DNA of 64,000 nucleotides from positions 1 to 64,000 of the forward strand of contig NZ_VUMR01000001.1 in the NCBI RefSeq assembly GCF_009696075.1. Direction: 5' to 3'. This document shows positions 35,531-44,662 of this stretch, piece after piece. This DNA comes from Holdemanella porci (lineage in GTDB: Bacteria > Bacillota_I > Bacilli_A > Erysipelotrichales > Erysipelotrichaceae). Numbering within the stretch: position 1 is the stretch's first letter; each line of letters begins with the position of its first letter. Both the position numbers and the translations under genes were made by a program. The notes beneath the pieces are model-generated. The model was not told where the DNA came from, made no database searches, and saw only the letters and a list, made by a program, of their open reading frames with translations.

Positions 35531-38005
35531 TTAAGCCTTAGGATATGTAAACGGTCCTTTATCCAAATCAAAGTTAGGGTTATGGAAAGGATCTCCATTC
35601 TTTAAAATCTCTGGCCATTTCTTTTGAAAACGAGCAATTTCACTTTGGAAACGAGCTTGTTTTTCTGGTGTATCCTCTAAACCTCTAGATTTAGATTCAT
35701 AGTGATACCAAACAGAGAATACATCTTCAACAATCCATTTATTTAAGCTTCTAATTTTTAAACATAAGTCTACATCGTTGCATGCAACTTTAAAATCTTC
35801 ATCAAAGCCACCCACTTCATCAAAGATTTCTCGTTTTGTCATTAAACATGCGGCTGTTACTGCAGATACATCCCATGAAACACGAGGTCTACCCATATAA
35901 CCAAAATCATTTCTGTCGATCAATGAGAATGCAGCTGTCGCATAACCATGATATCCAACTACGACACCACAATGCTGTACTGTATCATCTTCATACAATA
36001 ATTTAGCTCCAACAGCACCCACATCTTCTCTTTGACATACCCCTAGCATGTCTTCAATGGAATCTGGCTCAATAACTTTCGTATCATTGTTTAAGAACAA
36101 GATATATTCACCATGCGTGTATTTCACACCATAGTTATTGATCTTTGAATAGTTAAAATCACCCTCATAATAAATAACTTTTACATTTGAATATGTTTCT
36201 TCAAGCTCTTTATAGTAATCAAATATTTCTTGTTCCGTCGAATTGTTTTCAACAATCACAATCTCAATATTTGAATATGTATTTACATTCATTAACGATT
36301 CAATACAACCCTTTAATAAATCTTTATGATTGTAGTTCGGAATTAAAATAGAAACCAACGGATGATCTTTCACTGTATATTTACAATGATACATTCCATA
36401 TAAAGGACGAGGCAACATTTCAACTGTTGCATCAATACCAACACGTTTAAAATGGGATTCAATCGCTTTTTTACCAGATGTGTAACAATACATCTTACTT
36501 TCTGGATCCATAGCCGTTGATAATGGGTGCATTCTCCAGTGATACAAAATCTTTGGAACGTGGTGTACACTATTTGCCTGCTCTACACATCTAAAGATAA
36601 AATCATGATCTTGTGATCCATCATATTCACTACGCATTCCACCTACTTTACGAACAATATCCATATTCACAACAAAGAAGTGTGTAATGTAGTTATGAGA
36701 ACACAATAAGTCAATACTGAAATCTGGTTTAAAGTGTGGATCTTCAAATTTCTTTGTCTTATCATTCAACTTATCTTCATCCGAATATACACAATCATGA
36801 TGAACTTCCTGCATGGAAGCTACAAATTCATATAAACAATCCGGTGTCAATAAATCATCATGATCAAATAAGCCCACATAATCACCTGTAACTAATTCCA
36901 AGGCACCATTCATATTTCCAGAAATACCATAGTTTTTTTCTAATCTCTTAAATACGATTCTTGAATCATCCCCATAATGTTCTTTCACGTATTTTTCTGC
37001 CGCATCATTAGTACTTCCATCACCAATGCACAATTGCCAATTAGAATACGATTGATTACGTACAGAATCAATCATTTCCTTTAAGTACTCTTCTTTCGTA
37101 TTAAATGTCGCAACAATAATACTAATCATCGGAGCAAATTCAAACTTTGTATTTCTTTGTCTTTCTAATTCTTCTTCCGTTACTTTAGTGGCATTAAACC
37201 ATTCATCGTATTCTGCCCAATTACTTGAACCATGAACAATACGATCAATAACACCAGAAAAACCTTTTTTTCTAAGAATTCTAAAACCATTTTTAATATG
37301 TTGATAACTCATCATTTTAAATAGTTTAGGAACTTTTGAAAGCACATTTTGACTAGGCGTTTTTTCTTGAAGAATCTCTTTACTTTGATAATTCTTAGTC
37401 TTCAACACAAAACTATACTTTTCTTTCGCATTCCCTTTCCATTTAATTGTATAACCACAATCAATTTGATCTTCATCAACCATAGATAAAGAATATAAAT
37501 CAACTCTACCCTTTGATTTATAATCAAATTCAACTTCTTTTCCTGCTGCATTTAATATAGAGAATGTAATTGGTTCTTTCTCATATGAGAAAGCCCATCC
37601 CTTAACTTGATACGTTTTTGTTTCTTCATTATAACTAAACTCATCAATATAGTTTCTAATTCCTCTTTTATCTCTATATTTATTTATTTTTCTTTGATCA
37701 TAATTCAAAATACATTCGCTCAGTGTATCCGTATATGCATTTACTTCAATTGAAGTAGGCTCAACATCACAAGGTACAGTTATTCTAAATCCAATATGCG
37801 TATTCTTAAAGCCCAAATCATAGCCATTTATAATGTCTTCACGACCAGGTCGAAATAACTCAAAATCAACTTCTTTTCCGTCCAGTTTAATGTGATAATT
37901 GACACTTTCATTATCTTCTTGATAGCACCAGCCGACAATGGTAATGAATTGTTTTGTTTTTAAATCATGAAACTCAAATCTTTCAATTCTGTATTTCAAA
38001 GTCAT
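35531..38005 (-). CDS. Large double-GT2 glycosyltransferase with two N-terminal beta-sandwich modules
   Basis: The 824-residue cytoplasmic protein has two GT-A domains. The first (about 290-520) shows ISIIVATFNTKEEYLKEM and GLFDHDDLLTPD. The second (about 548-800) shows SILIPNYNHKDLLKGCIESL, LFLNNDTKVIEP and GFDEDFKVACNDVDL. Ahead of them lie two related modules of about 85 residues (9-92 and 119-205), each with a GW strand, an R-x-D turn (PGREDIINGY; KGRVDLYSL) and a G[FY]xI strand. The same module occurs at the C terminus of the exporter ATPase encoded two genes upstream. It probably builds or finishes the main chain, like the rhamnan synthesis proteins of streptococci; specificity unknown. 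Confidence 0.85.
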   Translation of the reverse strand: MTLKYRIERFEFHDLKTKQFITIVGWCYQEDNESVNYHIKLDGKEVDFELFRPGREDIINGYDLGFKNTHIGFRITVPCDVEPTSIEVNAYTDTLSECILNYDQRKINKYRDKRGIRNYIDEFSYNEETKTYQVKGWAFSYEKEPITFSILNAAGKEVEFDYKSKGRVDLYSLSMVDEDQIDCGYTIKWKGNAKEKYSFVLKTKNYQSKEILQEKTPSQNVLSKVPKLFKMMSYQHIKNGFRILRKKGFSGVIDRIVHGSSNWAEYDEWFNATKVTEEELERQRNTKFEFAPMISIIVATFNTKEEYLKEMIDSVRNQSYSNWQLCIGDGSTNDAAEKYVKEHYGDDSRIVFKRLEKNYGISGNMNGALELVTGDYVGLFDHDDLLTPDCLYEFVASMQEVHHDCVYSDEDKLNDKTKKFEDPHFKPDFSIDLLCSHNYITHFFVVNMDIVRKVGGMRSEYDGSQDHDFIFRCVEQANSVHHVPKILYHWRMHPLSTAMDPESKMYCYTSGKKAIESHFKRVGIDATVEMLPRPLYGMYHCKYTVKDHPLVSILIPNYNHKDLLKGCIESLMNVNTYSNIEIVIVENNSTEQEIFDYYKELEETYSNVKVIYYEGDFNYSKINNYGVKYTHGEYILFLNNDTKVIEPDSIEDMLGVCQREDVGAVGAKLLYEDDTVQHCGVVVGYHGYATAAFSLIDRNDFGYMGRPRVSWDVSAVTAACLMTKREIFDEVGGFDEDFKVACNDVDLCLKIRSLNKWIVEDVFSVWYHYESKSRGLEDTPEKQARFQSEIARFQKKWPEILKNGDPFHNPNFDLDKGPFTYPKA

Positions 38006-38013
38006 ATTAACAC

Positions 38014-38805
38014 CTACAATTCTTCCGCAAACCCTTTTTCCAACTTTTTGAAAATCATGTATCCAATACCTAAAACAACCAATGAGAAGACAAATACTAA
38101 ACCTAAAGCTTTAAAATCAGGCCATTGATGATACATAAACGCATTACGATAAGAACCAATAATGGTTGTCAACGGGTTGATTGTTATTAGTGTATATAGA
38201 ATACCTGCACTTGATGCAGAGAATTGGCTTAGGTGATAAATAATTGGAGTACCATACATCAACATATTTAAAATGAAGGCTACAATATTCTCAATATCTT
38301 GTACATATACATCGATTGCACTTAAAATCAATACAATACCTAATGTTAGTAAAGATTGAACGATAAGAATTGGGAATACCGCAATAACATGATAGCTAAG
38401 TCCTGTACCTGTTCCAATACAGAAAATAATGATAATTAAGCATGAAATCAAAAAGTTTACAATTCCACTAAGAACTTGTGATAACGGAATGATTTCTCTT
38501 GGGAAATATACTTTTTTAATAATCCCCCCATTTGCCTTAATCGAACTAGTTCCCATATTTACGGATGTCATAAAGAATGTCCATGGAATAATACCTGTAA
38601 TCAAATAAATTAAGTAATTTTCACCAGTTACTCCACGACCAAACAAGTATGGAAATACAATCCAATACACTACAACTTGTAACAATGGATTTAAAAAGGA
38701 CCACAAGATTCCTAAAAAAGATCCTTTGTATCTGCCACGAATATCCTTTTTAACATTCGTTTTTAATAACTCTCGATAATTATAAAGATTTTTAAATATA
38801 CTCAT
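38014..38805 (-). CDS. ABC-2 type polysaccharide exporter permease (Wzm/TagG/RgpC-like)
   Basis: The 263-residue protein has six membrane helices. The amphipathic N-terminal segment FKNLYNYRELLKTNVKKDIRGRYKGSFLGILWSFLNP is a clear ABC2 membrane hallmark. IVFPYLFGRG, IKKVYFPREIIPLSQ (coupling helix) and INPLTTIIGSYRNAF are family landmarks. With the ATPase encoded 13 nt upstream it exports undecaprenyl-linked polysaccharide. This implies that the cluster A main chain is finished in the cytoplasm, in contrast to the Wzy route of cluster B. Confidence 0.93.
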   Translation of the reverse strand: MSIFKNLYNYRELLKTNVKKDIRGRYKGSFLGILWSFLNPLLQVVVYWIVFPYLFGRGVTGENYLIYLITGIIPWTFFMTSVNMGTSSIKANGGIIKKVYFPREIIPLSQVLSGIVNFLISCLIIIIFCIGTGTGLSYHVIAVFPILIVQSLLTLGIVLILSAIDVYVQDIENIVAFILNMLMYGTPIIYHLSQFSASSAGILYTLITINPLTTIIGSYRNAFMYHQWPDFKALGLVFVFSLVVLGIGYMIFKKLEKGFAEEL

Positions 38806-38818
38806 ACGCCATCACCTT

Positions 38819-39949
38819 CTATACATTTTCAAACTCAATTTCTTTAGAGGCCAAAATACATTCTTTCTCTTTACACTCAACTTTAAATTTATGTTTACCT
38901 TTTTCTAAGGTTGTTAAATCATACTGGAATTGCCATCCAATAGTATTTACATCCATAAACCCAACATAATGATCAAAATATGCATCATATACATCTTTTC
39001 TGTATGTACGATCCACTTTAATATCCATAGGATTTCCATCTAAATAGAAATGAATTGTGGCATCATCTGAATCCGAGATTTGCCATCCCTTAAACAAGTG
39101 TTGTTTATCTGTTGCATCCACTTTTGAAATATCTCTAGGACTATCAATATAAACAACAGCCTTACTTTTTTGTTTACCACTCTCAATATTCTTTTGTCTT
39201 TCCTGCTTATGGTCTTGTGCCACTTGTTCTAAATACTCATCAACAACATAAGTAGGATCTCCATCTAAACGTAACTCACCTTTATAGATCCAGATGACAC
39301 GAGTACACAAGTCTTTTACAACTTCCAAACTATGTGTAACAATCACAATTGTTTTATTTGAATCACGCAATTCTCTTAATTTGTTGTAGCACTTTTCTTG
39401 GAAGTGTTGGTCTCCTACAGCTAAAATTTCATCGATCAATAAAATTTCAGCATCCACGTTAATGGCTACAGAGAAAGCTAGACGCATATACATACCCGAA
39501 GAATACGTACGAATTGGATTATCAATAAATTCACCTAATTCACTAAATTCAATAATGTCATCAATACGAGCATCGATTTCTTTTCTAGTTAAACCAAAAA
39601 TAGACGCATTGAAATAAATATTTTCACGACCCGTAAAATCTGGGTGGAACCCAGCCCCTAACTCTAGCAATGAAGTTAATTTTCCATCCGTTTCAATTGT
39701 TCCTTTTGTTGGATAAATAATTTTAGTCATCAACTTTAATAAAGTTGATTTACCAGAACCATTCACACCAATTAAGGCTACAGTTTCCCCTTTTTTGATA
39801 TTTAAATTTATATTGTTTAATACCTGATGAAACTCAGGCTTTTTTCGATTCCAAAATATTAATTTTGTCTTTAACGTATTTGCCTTATCATATTCTACCT
39901 TGAACTGCTTCGACATATTACGTACTTCTATCGCATTTGTCTTGTCCAT
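38819..39949 (-). CDS. ABC-type polysaccharide exporter ATPase (Wzt/TagH/RgpD-like) with C-terminal accessory domain
   Basis: The 376-residue ATPase has Walker A ALIGVNGSGKSTLLKL, the Q-loop region LTSLLELGAGFHPDFTGREN, an ABC signature in TYSSGMYMRLAFSVA, Walker B ILLIDEILAVGD and the H-loop IVIVTHS, all in the first 235 residues. An extra domain (about 265-376) begins at VVYIDSPRD and shows KGWQISDSDDATIHFYLDG and RKDVYDAY. That pattern recurs twice at the N terminus of the large glycosyltransferase at 35531-38005. In E. coli Wzt the C-terminal domain reads the chain terminus; here the fold differs but the role may be similar. I chose the ATG at 39949, with GAGAGG upstream. Confidence 0.92.
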   Translation of the reverse strand: MDKTNAIEVRNMSKQFKVEYDKANTLKTKLIFWNRKKPEFHQVLNNINLNIKKGETVALIGVNGSGKSTLLKLMTKIIYPTKGTIETDGKLTSLLELGAGFHPDFTGRENIYFNASIFGLTRKEIDARIDDIIEFSELGEFIDNPIRTYSSGMYMRLAFSVAINVDAEILLIDEILAVGDQHFQEKCYNKLRELRDSNKTIVIVTHSLEVVKDLCTRVIWIYKGELRLDGDPTYVVDEYLEQVAQDHKQERQKNIESGKQKSKAVVYIDSPRDISKVDATDKQHLFKGWQISDSDDATIHFYLDGNPMDIKVDRTYRKDVYDAYFDHYVGFMDVNTIGWQFQYDLTTLEKGKHKFKVECKEKECILASKEIEFENV

Positions 39950-39972
39950 TGGATTACCTCTCAAACATTCCT

Positions 39973-39981
39973 ATTTTAGCA
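39973..39981 (-). promoter_or_regulatory. Possible extended -10 promoter of the exporter genes
   Basis: TGCTAAAAT on the minus strand (TGn + TAAAAT), 24 nt before the ATPase start and just after the terminator-like hairpin. No good -35 (TTCTTT at 17 bp). It may give the exporter genes some independent expression. Confidence 0.35.
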
Positions 39982-39984
39982 TAT

Positions 39985-40015
39985 TCACATCAAAAAAAGA
40001 ACAAAAGTCCTTTTT
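39985..40015 (-). terminator. Terminator-like hairpin after the GT4 gene
   Basis: AAAAAGGAC (40015-40007) pairs with GTTCTTTTT (40002-39994), loop TTTT, one G-U pair, then TT on the minus strand, overlapping the GT4 stop. Stem is AT-rich, so read-through is likely. Confidence 0.5.
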
Positions 40016-41114
40016 ATAGCTTTGTAATTACTTCATTCCATGATTTACAAACATTCGGGCTTGTGTTCTTATACGTTGCCAAACTGAAAACATCTTCTTT
40101 CAATATAGCCTTTTTCATCTTTACTTTTAAATCGTCTGCATCATTCACATCAAAGAAACAAACACCATCATACGTTCCTACAGTTTCATGAGCATATGGT
40201 AAATCAGCCACAATCATTGGCAAATCAAATTCCTTCGCTTCACTTATTGGTAACCCCCAAGTTTCAAGCTTTGAAGGAAAAATTAAACAACTGGATTTCT
40301 TATAATATGTAAACACTTCATCTAAAGATAATAATCCAGTAAAGTGAATGTTCGAAACAGAATTATACTGATTCACAACATCTTTTGCATACGTATCTTC
40401 AGATCCATCAATTGTAAGCACAACTTGATATAAGTCTTGATTGATTTCACGATTTAATCTTTTTGTGGCTTCACAAATAATTTCAAAATTTTTGAAATGA
40501 CGACTCACACTTGGAAAAAAGAAAGTATATGGTTGAATCTTTTCAATATTTTGATATTTACTTGTATCAATCTCATGTTCAGCACGCATTACACAAATGT
40601 GATTCAAGTCCATGTTCAATAGCTTCTGCATAGAACTGGCAATCCAATCTTGTTGGACAATGACATAATCATTGGCATGCACATTGATTTTATACAAATA
40701 TTTATAAAATAGAGAAAATAAGAATACTTTCTTATTATATTTAAAATCTTTCCATCCCGCTTTATACGCAAACGTTGGATTATGAAAATATGTAACTTGA
40801 TGTTTCGCATATACTTTTGGAGTCATGTCATGAATTGAAATCCATAAATAGATATCTTTGTCTTTCGAATATTTTTTAAAGTACGAATACTCATAATACA
40901 TTCTTTTAAACCAGCTTTTACGTGATTCAGGAAGTTCAATAATTTCAAAATAAGATTGGTATTTTTCAAACAACGATACCTTATGCACAAATAATATGAA
41001 ATAATATTTTTCATATAATTTGGACTGAATGATTTCATCACAGAAATTGTAATAAACCGTTAACGTACCACCTTGAAATAAGTTAATACCCGAGACAACA
41101 ATCGTTGGTTTCAT
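40014..41114 (-). CDS. GT4-family glycosyltransferase
   Basis: The 366-residue GT-B protein opens with IVVSGINLFQGGTLTVYYN, the GGT loop of GT4 rhamnosyl/mannosyl-like enzymes. HQVTYFHNPTFAY follows. The donor domain starts at FFFPSVSRHFKNFEI and shows IHFTGLLSLDEVFTYY and IFPSKLETWGLPISEA with the EX7E pattern. The start has GGGGA and comes 3 nt after the LCP gene. It probably adds a sugar early in main-chain assembly of cluster A. Confidence 0.87.
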   Translation of the reverse strand: MKPTIVVSGINLFQGGTLTVYYNFCDEIIQSKLYEKYYFILFVHKVSLFEKYQSYFEIIELPESRKSWFKRMYYEYSYFKKYSKDKDIYLWISIHDMTPKVYAKHQVTYFHNPTFAYKAGWKDFKYNKKVFLFSLFYKYLYKINVHANDYVIVQQDWIASSMQKLLNMDLNHICVMRAEHEIDTSKYQNIEKIQPYTFFFPSVSRHFKNFEIICEATKRLNREINQDLYQVVLTIDGSEDTYAKDVVNQYNSVSNIHFTGLLSLDEVFTYYKKSSCLIFPSKLETWGLPISEAKEFDLPMIVADLPYAHETVGTYDGVCFFDVNDADDLKVKMKKAILKEDVFSLATYKNTSPNVCKSWNEVITKL

Positions 41115-41116
41115 TT

Positions 41117-42766
41117 CTATTCCCCATCTTCAGGTAATGGTTCTTCATTTATAGAAGGTTCTTCATACTGTTCTTGATCTGTATATCCATAATCATAGTT
41201 TTGTGAATAATCATAATATACACTTCCTTGAGCCTGAGCATTTTCCTGCTCAATATATCCTTCAGCCACACCAGCTGCACCTGTATCATATTCATCTTTG
41301 ATCTTATTTGCTGATTTTCCATCAAGTACAGCTTCAATCTTTTGACGAGCAATACTAACACAATAATCTTCTGGCATGACAACCGAAAGCTCTTGAGCCA
41401 TAGATGCACAAACCGCTGAACCATTTGTACCTCTTAATACATAGTTTTGGAATTTCCAATTCGGCATGGCCTGCAATTCATATTGAAGTAATGTTGTGAT
41501 TTCATTGGTTGACATATTGGTATCAAATGCATTTTTGAATGATTTTAATAATTTTGTATAGTTTGTCAAAATCTTTGAAGAAGCTGCCTTTTTAATAATA
41601 GCTTCCAATACTTGTTGCTGATTCTTTGCACGCTGAATATCACCATCTACATAGGCATGTCTTTCACGCGCATAAGCTAGAGCTCTAGCTCCATTTAAGT
41701 GATTCCATCCTTCATGAACACCTTCCAAAGCCCAATCCGCATTTAATCTTTCTACAGCCATTCCTTCAGGCACTTCAATATCAACACCATCCAATGCATC
41801 TACTATATCTTCTGCACTTGAGAAGTTCACTCTAAATGTATAGTTGATATCAATACCTAATAAGTTTTCTACAGTTTGTTTCGTTTCTTCAATACCATAC
41901 ATACCCGTATGTGTTAATTTATCATATCCATATGAAGTTTGTACATAATAATCTCTAGGAATATTCACCATCAATACAGTTGACGTAGTTGGATTTACCG
42001 TAACAATCATATCCACATCACTTCTTGATAATTCATCAATATCTCCATATGTATCATTACCACTGACAAAGATTGTAAATGGATTCTTTGTGATATCATC
42101 AACCACTAAAGCATCATTTTCATTATTTGTATAATACACAGCTTGATAAATCGATTTTGTTTCATTTGAAAAACCACTATACTCTTCCATTTCCTCTACA
42201 TTTGCACGATAAATTTCATTCATCACTATAGCCTGCACTTCATCTTCATATAGTGCTTTTACTAATGCTTGCAAGTTATCATATTTTTTGTATGAAAAAG
42301 AATATTTTTTTAATTTTTTTTGGCACTTCTTTGTTCCCACAGAATCAATGTTTCTTAATACACCAATCTTTTCATTCTTTAAACTCTGAATTTCTTCATC
42401 ATGATCCGTTTTGGTAATTACTGAAATTGTATTTTTAATAGATCCCTTTTCAGCACCTGTAACAGAAGTTAGTGTACTGTATGTCTCATATAAATATACA
42501 TTTCCAAATCCCATAGTACATCCTACTAGAATCACTAAAATTACACTAATCGCTTTTGTCCAAATCGCATGTGTCGCAAAATTCATTAATAAAATTAAAA
42601 TCGCATTTAAAATCACAATAATTAAAATGACTGGTAATAATAAATTACTAGGCAATACATTTAATGTCACAATTTGATATGCCACAAAGCCAGACAAAAC
42701 CAAAAGTACAATTGATAAAAGTGCTGCAAAAATTCTATATATTAAGCTCGTTGTATTCTTTTCCAT
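41117..42766 (-). CDS. LCP (LytR-CpsA-Psr) family glycopolymer ligase
   Basis: The 549-residue membrane protein has three N-terminal helices (about 9-31, 38-61, 70-93). An outer accessory region follows (about 110-230), then the LCP catalytic domain (about 240-400). That domain has RSDVDMIVTVNPTTSTVLMVNIPRD-type strands, YDKLTHTGMYG, and the arginine-rich AYARERHAYVDGDIQRAKNQQQVL motif (the R-x-R and D-x-x-R pyrophosphate-binding residues). A Gly/Tyr/Gln-rich tail ends the protein. LCP enzymes move undecaprenyl-linked glycans onto peptidoglycan. Its place among the cluster A genes indicates that this polysaccharide is wall-attached. AAAGGAG precedes the ATG. Confidence 0.93.
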   Translation of the reverse strand: MEKNTTSLIYRIFAALLSIVLLVLSGFVAYQIVTLNVLPSNLLLPVILIIVILNAILILLMNFATHAIWTKAISVILVILVGCTMGFGNVYLYETYSTLTSVTGAEKGSIKNTISVITKTDHDEEIQSLKNEKIGVLRNIDSVGTKKCQKKLKKYSFSYKKYDNLQALVKALYEDEVQAIVMNEIYRANVEEMEEYSGFSNETKSIYQAVYYTNNENDALVVDDITKNPFTIFVSGNDTYGDIDELSRSDVDMIVTVNPTTSTVLMVNIPRDYYVQTSYGYDKLTHTGMYGIEETKQTVENLLGIDINYTFRVNFSSAEDIVDALDGVDIEVPEGMAVERLNADWALEGVHEGWNHLNGARALAYARERHAYVDGDIQRAKNQQQVLEAIIKKAASSKILTNYTKLLKSFKNAFDTNMSTNEITTLLQYELQAMPNWKFQNYVLRGTNGSAVCASMAQELSVVMPEDYCVSIARQKIEAVLDGKSANKIKDEYDTGAAGVAEGYIEQENAQAQGSVYYDYSQNYDYGYTDQEQYEEPSINEEPLPEDGE

Positions 42767-42815
42767 GCAAGATCTCCTTTATAAACATACCGTATTCTAC
42801 CACAATCCATAAATT

Positions 42816-43685
42816 CTATAAATATTCTGGATAGTTTTGTTTTAAAAATTCAAGCAATTCTGTATATTCCTTTTTCTTTGATTGACTAATCAAACTAAAA
42901 ATACATTTCTTAAATTTATAATAACCATATTCAAAACGTACCTTTTTCTTATAATTCAAATGATTCTTTTTCCCATAATAAATCATTGAATCCCAACTCA
43001 TTTTAATACGCTCTTTCGATGCGTCTGTACATCCGCCCTCTAAATGAATCATTTTTAGCCCTTTATTGAATTTCACTTCTGCATGAGGATATATACTTTT
43101 AATACGACTTGTTAAATCAGACTCTTCAAAATACATAAATATATTCTCATCAAACATGCCCACATTCATAAACATATCTTTTCTTACAAATAAGTTTGCC
43201 CCTGTTATAAACATGTTCTTCTCATTAAACCGTCCCCATTTATTCCATAATTTAATTGTCCAATTTCGCCACAATTTTGTATTGTACTCAAAATAAAAGG
43301 AGTACCCTGGACTCAAATCCTTCTTCAACAATCGAATACCTTCAATCGCTAAATTTGTATTCTTTTCAAAATCTGAATAAATTTGTTTGAAAATTGGTTC
43401 AATCAACACTATATCTGGATTTACAAAACCAATTACCTCGCCCTGACTAACCTTGGCACCCACATTATTACCAGCACCAAAACCTTTATTATCGGAAGGT
43501 ATATATTGAATATTTTGTATACTCGATTGCTTCACGAAAGACTCTACTCTTTCATTGACAGGACTATTATCCACTACAATGACTTCTAAATCATCCTTTA
43601 AATCATTGTACTTTTCAATTGAATTTAAACAATCCAACAAAATATTTCCATTTTTATATGCCACTATAACTAATGAAATCTTCAT
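42816..43685 (-). CDS. GT2-family glycosyltransferase, rhamnosyltransferase-like
   Basis: This 289-residue GT-A enzyme shows ISLVIVAYKNGNILLDCLNSI, VIVVDNSPVNE and the metal-site variant VIGFVNPDIVLIEP (NPD in place of DxD), which is common in rhamnosyltransferases. DENIFMYFEESDLTSRI is the acceptor-side motif. I chose the ATG at 43685 behind GAAGGT; the frame extends 10 codons into the upstream gene. With two further GT2 genes upstream it fits main-chain rhamnan assembly, where the rml genes of the same cluster supply the donor. Confidence 0.87.
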   Translation of the reverse strand: MKISLVIVAYKNGNILLDCLNSIEKYNDLKDDLEVIVVDNSPVNERVESFVKQSSIQNIQYIPSDNKGFGAGNNVGAKVSQGEVIGFVNPDIVLIEPIFKQIYSDFEKNTNLAIEGIRLLKKDLSPGYSFYFEYNTKLWRNWTIKLWNKWGRFNEKNMFITGANLFVRKDMFMNVGMFDENIFMYFEESDLTSRIKSIYPHAEVKFNKGLKMIHLEGGCTDASKERIKMSWDSMIYYGKKNHLNYKKKVRFEYGYYKFKKCIFSLISQSKKKEYTELLEFLKQNYPEYL

Positions 43686-43687
43686 AT

Positions 43688-44662
43688 CTACCTTCTTATT
43701 CCTTGTTTTAAACAAAATACCAAATCCATTACACGTGCTCTTGGTGTTTTGATCACTTTATAATACGAACTGAAATTTTGAAATAACACTCTGAAAAAAC
43801 TACCTTTTTTCAAGTATTGAATGTGTTTCTCACAAAAATCAGAATAACAATCAAAATCCTTAACATTCTTCTCAAAATCATGATCTACACTCTTTAACAC
43901 ATGTATCACATGCAAAGCAGATTCACAAAATGCAGTACGCGCATATAAAGCATCCGTCACTGTGTTTGATGTCGTAACATCTTTTAATCCAATCGCATTT
44001 TTATCATGTATCCTATATTGAAATAAGGGTGCATTATAAAAATACATGGAATTCGTTTCACTTGCCAATAATACAATCAACCAATCATGTACAAACTCTT
44101 CTGTAAAACATTCTAGAAAACGAGCACATAATTTCTTAGTTAAACATAAGGCACAACCTTGAAAACTATTGCGAATCGATAATTCATAAAAACTGATGGG
44201 TACAACTTCATTGGTTTTAACCTTTTTCATTAAAAGATTATTGTTGGACATTCGAGAATCTAAAGGAACCGTAAAAACATCTCCCTTTTGATCTATAAAT
44301 TCAAAAGAAGAAGCTAGGACTGAAATATTCGAGTTCTTTTCCATAATAGAAATCATATCTTCTACTTTATTGAATTTCCAAATATCATCTTGATCACTTA
44401 AGAAAACATAATCTCCATGACATAATGAAATTGCTTTTTTAAAATTCTTTTTATACCCAAGATTTTCTTCATTCTTATATAACTTAATATCTATATCTTT
44501 ATGGGATAAAATATATTGTTCTATAACACGAACTGTTGAATCAGTAGAACAATCATCTACAATAATGATTTCATCCACTTTGCATGTTTGAGTATAAATA
44601 GAATCCATTTGTTCTTGAATATATGTTTCCCCATTAAACGTAGCCATCGCAACTGAAATCAT
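43688..44662 (-). CDS. GT2-family glycosyltransferase (RgpB-like), tandem paralogue 2
   Basis: The 324-residue protein begins ISVAMATFNGETYIQEQMDS and has IIIVDDCSTDST and the metal motif YVFLSDQDDIWKFNKV, as in streptococcal rhamnan glycosyltransferases of the RgpB/GacC type. It aligns end to end with the product of the adjacent gene 44659-45627, including the tail FSSYYKVIKTPRARVMDL. The start overlaps the stop of that gene by 4 nt. The pair arose by tandem duplication and probably forms successive or alternate linkages. Confidence 0.88.
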   Translation of the reverse strand: MISVAMATFNGETYIQEQMDSIYTQTCKVDEIIIVDDCSTDSTVRVIEQYILSHKDIDIKLYKNEENLGYKKNFKKAISLCHGDYVFLSDQDDIWKFNKVEDMISIMEKNSNISVLASSFEFIDQKGDVFTVPLDSRMSNNNLLMKKVKTNEVVPISFYELSIRNSFQGCALCLTKKLCARFLECFTEEFVHDWLIVLLASETNSMYFYNAPLFQYRIHDKNAIGLKDVTTSNTVTDALYARTAFCESALHVIHVLKSVDHDFEKNVKDFDCYSDFCEKHIQYLKKGSFFRVLFQNFSSYYKVIKTPRARVMDLVFCLKQGIRR

